Below are positions 60,127 through 64,000 of a stretch of 64,000 bases of DNA, piece after piece (the first letter of the stretch is position 1; every line of letters starts with the position of its first letter). The notes under the pieces are model-generated. The model was given only the letters and a program-made list of their open reading frames with translations, was not told the origin of the DNA and did no database searches. The position numbers were made by a program, and so were the translations under genes. The DNA is from Flavobacteriales bacterium UBA4466 (lineage in GTDB: Bacteria; Bacteroidota; Bacteroidia; Flavobacteriales_D; Crocinitomicaceae), in NCBI GenBank assembly GCA_905182335.1, contig CAJJBE010000002.1, forward strand, positions 218,501 through 282,500. Reading direction: 5' to 3'.

Positions 60127-61025
60127 AATAGAATTAATACAATTGTTGTGATTAACGAGATTGTAAATGTGGTTAATGCTACCTTCTTTAATTCAGGGTC
60201 AAAGTCTTTCGGGTTTTTAATCTGCATGACTTTTCTAGCATGAACGAATAAAATAACTGAGGGGAGTAAGATCAAAAAGGCAAGAGGTTCTCCCAGTTGA
60301 TCTAGGAATAGAGTTAAAGCAATTAACGCCGTTATGATTAATAGTAAATGATAAAACTTAGCATTATTCTGTCCCATTTTAACAACCAAGGTGTTCTTCT
60401 TCGATTTAGCATCGTTATGGTAATCACGCATATTATTCAAGTTTAGCACGGCAGTACTTAGAAGCCCTACAAAAATGGCAAGTAATACACTTAGATCTAA
60501 GAACGATTTAGCGTAAAGTGAGTAAACACCAAGGACACTTACAACACCAAAGAAAATAAACACCATAATATCACCCATTCCGTGATAGCCATATGCTTTT
60601 TTTCCTACTGTATAGGTAATTGCTGCAGCTATACATGTAATTGCTAAAATAACGTAGAATATAACAATTGAATCTGGCATATTCGTTGCACTGAAATATA
60701 TTAACGCAATTGCAGATAATAAACTTAAGGTTGCTGTAAAAACGACAGCTATCTTCATCTCTTTTTGAGAAATATCACCTGATTGAATAGCTCGTTCCGG
60801 ACCAATTCGTTCATTATTATCTGTTCCTTTAATTCCGTCACCTAAATCATTTGCAAGGTTTGAAACAATTTGAAAAAGAATGGTTGTAAACATTGCAAGA
60901 ACAAAGATTGTCGTATCCCAATAACTATTGTAATGAGCAAAACCTGAACCTAATAATATCCCAGAAAGAGAAAGTGGTAATGTTCTTAATCTTAATGCGC
61001 TAATCCAAGCTTTACTTTTCGACAT
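60123..61025 (-). CDS. menA: 1,4-Dihydroxy-2-naphthoate polyprenyltransferase
   Basis: The 300-residue membrane protein has about eight helices and the UbiA-family metal-binding motifs NLANDLGDGIKGTDN (near residue 60-75) and MRDYHNDAKSKKNTL (near 198-212). It attaches the polyprenyl tail to DHNA, giving demethylmenaquinone, which UbiE methylates. Menaquinone is the expected electron acceptor of the Nqr pump encoded at 31.5 kb. menA and menC form one operon. A TACTTTTG element is 4 nt before the ATG. Confidence 0.95.
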   Translation of the reverse strand: MSKSKAWISALRLRTLPLSLSGILLGSGFAHYNSYWDTTIFVLAMFTTILFQIVSNLANDLGDGIKGTDNNERIGPERAIQSGDISQKEMKIAVVFTATLSLLSAIALIYFSATNMPDSIVIFYVILAITCIAAAITYTVGKKAYGYHGMGDIMVFIFFGVVSVLGVYSLYAKSFLDLSVLLAIFVGLLSTAVLNLNNMRDYHNDAKSKKNTLVVKMGQNNAKFYHLLLIITALIALTLFLDQLGEPLAFLILLPSVILFVHARKVMQIKNPKDFDPELKKVALTTFTISLITTIVLILL

Positions 61026-61029
61026 GAAA

Positions 61030-61037
61030 CAAAAGTA
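61030..61037 (-). promoter_or_regulatory. Candidate -7 element (TACTTTTG) of menA-menC
   Basis: On the minus strand TACTTTTG is followed by 4 nt and the menA ATG. The same arrangement occurs at rlmH and the GT9 gene. A -33 box is not visible. Confidence 0.4.
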
Positions 61038-61104
61038 ACCAAAGCGCTTGTCATTTTAACTACATGTTGTGCGTACATAGTAAAAAAATATATATATTCA
61101 CTTT

Positions 61105-62073
61105 ATGAAAATAGCACCAAGCGAATTGAAGTTAAGTACGATGCTAGGAATTGAATTTCCTATCATTGTTGCACCTATGTTTTTAGTGTCAAATAAAGAG
61201 ATGATTATTGAGGCAATAAAATCTGGTGTTACAGGAGCTATTCCTGCACTAAATTATCGAACGGTTGACGAATTGAAGAATGTTATTCGCGAAATAAAAA
61301 CAGAGGTAAACGGACCTTTTGGGATCAATTTAATTGTCAATAAGTCTAACTTTTTATACAAAGAACAGCTTAAAACGTGCTGTCGAGAAGGTGTCGATTT
61401 TATCATTACATCCTTAGGTTCTCCTGAAGAAACGATTAAAATGGCCAAGAAACATAATGTTAAGGTCTTTTGCGATGTTGTTAATGTTGAATATGCTAAG
61501 AAAGTCGAGGCTCTTGGTGCTGATGCAATCATCGCTGTAAATAAAGAAGCTGGTGGTCACGCAGGACCAATATCATACAAAGAACTTTTACCATTACTTA
61601 AAAAAGAATGCAGTATTCCTATAATATCTGCAGGAGGTGTTGGGAATGGACAAGAATTGAGAAGTATTATTGAGAGCGGTGCCGATGGTGTTTCTATGGG
61701 TAGTATTTTCATCGCATCAATAGAAGCTAATATTTCTCAAGAATATAAGCAGGCATGTGTTGATTATGGTAAAGATGATATCGTAATGACTACTAAATTG
61801 TCTGGAACGCCATGCACTGTCATTAATACGCCGTATGTTGAAAAAACAGGAACAACTCAAAACGGGTTTGAGCGTTTGTTAAATAAGAATAAGCGATTTA
61901 AAAAATGGTTTAAGGCTTTTACTTTTTTCAAGGGGATGAAGAATTTACAAAAAGCAGCCTTTAGCACAACGTATAAAACTGTTTGGTGTGCAGGCCCTAG
62001 TATTGAGCATGTAAAATCAATTCGTCCTTTAGGTGATATTATTAGTGAATTAAGAAAGGAATATGTCGTATAA
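61105..62073 (+). CDS. Nitronate monooxygenase-like FMN flavoprotein
   Basis: The 322-residue protein is a TIM-barrel NMO-family enzyme: LGIEFPIIVAPMFLVSNKEMIIEAIKSG, FGINLIVNKSN, AVNKEAGGHAGPISYKELLPLL with the conserved His, and PIISAGGVGNGQELRSIIESGADGVSMGSIF for FMN binding. The C-terminal ~60 residues (FKKWFKAFTFFKGMKNLQ) are characteristic of a Bacteroidota subgroup. Substrate unknown. Its stop codon lies inside the following DUF4442 gene (11-nt overlap), linking the two. Confidence 0.85.
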   Translation: MKIAPSELKLSTMLGIEFPIIVAPMFLVSNKEMIIEAIKSGVTGAIPALNYRTVDELKNVIREIKTEVNGPFGINLIVNKSNFLYKEQLKTCCREGVDFIITSLGSPEETIKMAKKHNVKVFCDVVNVEYAKKVEALGADAIIAVNKEAGGHAGPISYKELLPLLKKECSIPIISAGGVGNGQELRSIIESGADGVSMGSIFIASIEANISQEYKQACVDYGKDDIVMTTKLSGTPCTVINTPYVEKTGTTQNGFERLLNKNKRFKKWFKAFTFFKGMKNLQKAAFSTTYKTVWCAGPSIEHVKSIRPLGDIISELRKEYVV

Positions 62074-62548
62074 TAAGAACCCTGGAGATGTTTCTTTGAG
62101 GAAAATGAAATGGTTGTTGCTCTTATTGGGAACATTGAAAATCCCAATGATTGGATTTGTTCGCCCTAAGCTTTTAGAATTGAATGATGAAACATCAAAA
62201 ATTAGAATTAAGCTAAGGAGAAGATCAAAGAATCATTTAAACTCAATGTATTTCGGTGCATTGTCCGTTGGTGCAGATGTAGCGGCGGGCATGCATGCAT
62301 TTTATTTTTCAAAAAAAATGGGTCGTCCTGTTTCTTTTGCGTTTAAAAGCATGAACGCTAAATTTTTGAAGCGTGCTGAATCAGAAATTACATTTACAAG
62401 TAATCAAGGTGATGTCGTGAAAGCTGCAATGATAAAGAGTAAAGAAATAGGTCAGCGTATTAATGAGCCAGTAGAGGTTATTGCTACAGATAATTCAGGA
62501 GAACCAGTCGCTACTTTCATTTTGGTTGTTTCTGTAAAAGTGAAATAA
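62063..62548 (+). CDS. DUF4442 (hotdog-fold thioesterase-like) protein
   Basis: The 161-residue protein has the DUF4442 layout: MKWLLLLLGTLKIPMIGFVRPKLLELND at the start, RRRSKNHLNSMYFGALSVGADVAAG with the conserved N-x-x-x-S/M segment, and PVSFAFKSMNAKFLKRAESEITF. The fold is that of hotdog thioesterases such as PaaI-type, and the family is thought to act on acyl-CoA or acyl-ACP, but no activity is established. It overlaps the NMO-like gene by 11 nt. Confidence 0.82.
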   Translation: MSYNKNPGDVSLRKMKWLLLLLGTLKIPMIGFVRPKLLELNDETSKIRIKLRRRSKNHLNSMYFGALSVGADVAAGMHAFYFSKKMGRPVSFAFKSMNAKFLKRAESEITFTSNQGDVVKAAMIKSKEIGQRINEPVEVIATDNSGEPVATFILVVSVKVK

Positions 62549-62583
62549 TAATTCATCATCTTCATTTCTTGGTTGCTAATTAA

Positions 62584-62591
62584 TATATTTG
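62584..62591 (+). promoter_or_regulatory. Candidate -7 element (TATATTTG) of the rhodanese gene
   Basis: TATATTTG matches TAnnTTTG and lies 24 nt before the ATG at 62616. No -33 TTTG is present at 19-23 nt. Confidence 0.4.
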
Positions 62592-62615
62592 TAACAATTA
62601 ATTTTTAGTTAAAGT

Positions 62616-62933
62616 ATGCATTATATCAACTCTTTAGAGCTTAAGGAAAAATTTGATAAAAACGAAAATTTAGTCGTGGTTGACGTTCGTGAGCCGTATG
62701 AATTGCAGATTTGTAAACTCAAAGCAGTTCATATTCCAATGGAGACAATTATAGAACGAATAAATGAGTTGAACCCTAAATTAGAAACAATCGTTGTTTG
62801 TAAAACAGGTAACCGTGCTGTGGCTGTAGCAAACCTTTTAAATAAGGAATACGATTTTCAAAATGTAAAAGTTTTGGAAGGAGGTATGCTAAGCTGGATT
62901 GAAAATATCGAATCTCATTTAGAAAATTATTAA
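62616..62933 (+). CDS. Single-domain rhodanese-like protein
   Basis: The 105-residue protein has the rhodanese fold landmarks VVVDVREPYELQIC and the active-site loop VVCKTGNRAVAVANLL, where the Cys would carry a persulfide. The six-residue loop CKTGNR fits sulfurtransferases of the GlpE/PspE type. The sulfur acceptor is not known. It ends directly before the DUF368 gene (TAA then ATG). Confidence 0.9.
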   Translation: MHYINSLELKEKFDKNENLVVVDVREPYELQICKLKAVHIPMETIIERINELNPKLETIVVCKTGNRAVAVANLLNKEYDFQNVKVLEGGMLSWIENIESHLENY

Positions 62934-63857
62934 ATGGTAAAAAGATCACCAATTCAATGCGGTTTACTTACACTTAAAGGAATTGCAATGGGAGCAGCGG
63001 ATGTTGTTCCTGGTGTTTCTGGAGGGACGATTGCGTTTATTTCAGGAATTTATGAAGAGTTGATAGATAGTATTAATAATATCAATTTAGCTGCGCTTAA
63101 GGTTTGGAAAGCAGAAGGGTTCAAGGATTTTTGGAATTATATTAACGGAACCTTCTTTGTTTTTTTATTTACAGGAATTGGGATTAGCATCTTTTCCTTA
63201 GCTAAAGTTGTTTCACATTTATTAGGCGCACACCCCGTATTGATTTGGAGCTTTTTCTTTGGTTTAATTATCGCAAGTGTTTGGCTAATATCGAAGTCAA
63301 TTGAAAAATGGTCTCTCGGAATTATTGGAATAATGGGGGTTGGAGCACTTGTCGCATATTACATCTCCTCGATTAATGCTGTTGCACCTGTTGATGCTAG
63401 CTGGTATATTGTTTTAAGTGGAGCGATTGCAATTTGTGCAATGATTTTACCAGGAGTTTCAGGAGCGTTTATATTACTTCTATTAGGTAGTTATGATGAA
63501 GTATTTAGAGCAATTAGTGAGAAAAACCTTTTGGTTATTGGGTTGTTTGGTCTAGGTTGTCTAATAGGGCTGCTTTCATTTGCTAGAGTTTTGAAGTACT
63601 TGTTTAGTAAATTCAAAAATTTAACGGTTGCATTGTTGGCTGGCTTTATGGTGGGGTCTTTAAGCAAGGTTTGGCCATGGAAAGAAACCAAGAATACTAG
63701 AGTTAATAGTCATGGTGAAGTAGTTCCATTTATTCAAGATAACGTTTTGCCAGGAAACTTTTCAGGAGATTCACTGTTTATGTATGCTGCTCTTTTAGCA
63801 TGTACAGGATTTTTACTGATCTTTGTTTTAGAGAAATTTGCGCCTAAAGAAGCGTAA
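62934..63857 (+). CDS. DUF368 family membrane protein
   Basis: The 307-residue protein has about eight to nine membrane helices and the DUF368 signature GIAMGAADVVPGVSGGTIAFISGIYEELIDSI, repeated later as MILPGVSGAFILLLLGSYDEV. DUF368/PopT proteins have been linked to polyprenyl (undecaprenyl) phosphate flipping in other bacteria; the assignment to that function here rests on family membership. It directly follows the rhodanese gene. Confidence 0.9.
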   Translation: MVKRSPIQCGLLTLKGIAMGAADVVPGVSGGTIAFISGIYEELIDSINNINLAALKVWKAEGFKDFWNYINGTFFVFLFTGIGISIFSLAKVVSHLLGAHPVLIWSFFFGLIIASVWLISKSIEKWSLGIIGIMGVGALVAYYISSINAVAPVDASWYIVLSGAIAICAMILPGVSGAFILLLLGSYDEVFRAISEKNLLVIGLFGLGCLIGLLSFARVLKYLFSKFKNLTVALLAGFMVGSLSKVWPWKETKNTRVNSHGEVVPFIQDNVLPGNFSGDSLFMYAALLACTGFLLIFVLEKFAPKEA

Positions 63858-63883
63858 TTCATTTCATGTTAATAAGCGCTACA

Positions 63884-64000
63884 ATGAGAAAATTTGGATT
63901 AATAGGACAATCTTTGTCGCACTCATTTTCAAAATCATTTTTTGAGAAACTATTTGAATCGCAGCAAATTGATGCTGAATATCATAATCTTGAACTTTTA
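63884..64000 (+). CDS. aroE: Shikimate dehydrogenase (5' part only)
   Basis: The ATG at 63884 opens a frame that runs off the window; 39 residues are visible. The start RKFGLIGQSLSHSFSKSFF is the classical AroE N-terminus with the shikimate-binding SLSHSFS motif. The enzyme reduces 3-dehydroshikimate with NADPH in aromatic amino acid synthesis. Only the N-terminal part is visible. Confidence 0.9.
   Translation, partial: MRKFGLIGQSLSHSFSKSFFEKLFESQQIDAEYHNLELL

Noticed and set aside
1..64000. CRISPR array, transposase, integrase, rRNA or tRNA genes.
   Set aside because: None was found on either strand; the only mobile-element signs are the repeats around 27.7-30.9 kb.

Overview
The window looks like a chromosome segment of a low-GC Bacteroidota, probably a flavobacterium-like lineage (Flavobacteriales). 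The reasons are several type IX secretion (T9SS) cargo proteins with type A or type B (CHU_C / gliding) C-termini, PorP/SprF and PorV-like proteins, an Nqr sodium pump, menaquinone genes, frequent TTG/GTG starts, few Shine-Dalgarno sites, and TAnnTTTG promoter elements. The species cannot be named from the sequence alone. No rRNA, tRNA, CRISPR array, transposase or integrase gene was seen.

Layout. 1-3.4 kb: end of an OmpA/TSP3 protein, rlmH, a DUF4783 gene, nadC and a phosphopantetheinyl transferase. 3.6-12.8 kb: a three-gene surface module (TonB-dependent receptor, giant T9SS-type protein, PorV/PorQ-family protein). 12.8-16 kb: greA, a HIT protein, an SGNH hydrolase with a PKD domain, and a DUF1624/HGSNAT-like membrane acyltransferase. 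16-20.1 kb (minus): ECF sigma factor, small membrane protein, PorP/SprF, then a TPR/PD40/OmpA/DUF1573 protein. 20.2-25.6 kb: phenylacetyl-CoA epoxidase genes, with paaABCD on the plus strand diverging from two tandem paaE-like reductases and an SDR. 25.8-27.4 kb: pruA (P5C dehydrogenase) with a good Bacteroidota promoter.

27.4-30.9 kb is the most unusual stretch. A second, cysteine-tailed sigma factor, an exported haloalkane-dehalogenase-fold hydrolase and an SDR lie between 13-bp inverted repeats (27784-27796 / 30817-30829). Outside these are 31-bp direct repeats with conserved arms and a variable 6-bp centre (27660-27690 / 30876-30906). A bulged attC-like hairpin lies at the right end, and a 3' gene remnant and a terminator lie at the left. 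I infer a mobile gene cassette whose sigma factor may control its two enzymes.

30.9-37.6 kb: apaG, then nqrABCDEF and a clear terminator. 37.6-47.6 kb: a secreted VWD-domain protein, a GNAT protein, a GT9 glycosyltransferase, a T9SS type B fibronectin-like protein, a pair of M16 peptidases (one with and one without its zinc motif) and a nitronate monooxygenase-like gene. 47.6-54.5 kb: an SBBP/PKD T9SS type B giant, an M42 aminopeptidase and an Omp28-like T9SS type A protein. 54.5-64 kb: a two-helix membrane protein, GNAT, CaiB-type CoA transferase, a lipoprotein cytochrome c-like protein with a broken heme motif, tex, menC-menA, a second NMO-like protein with DUF4442, rhodanese, DUF368, and the start of aroE.

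The ordinary genes describe an aerobic marine-type heterotroph: Nqr and menaquinone respiration, phenylacetate and proline breakdown, and heavy investment in T9SS-exported surface proteins.
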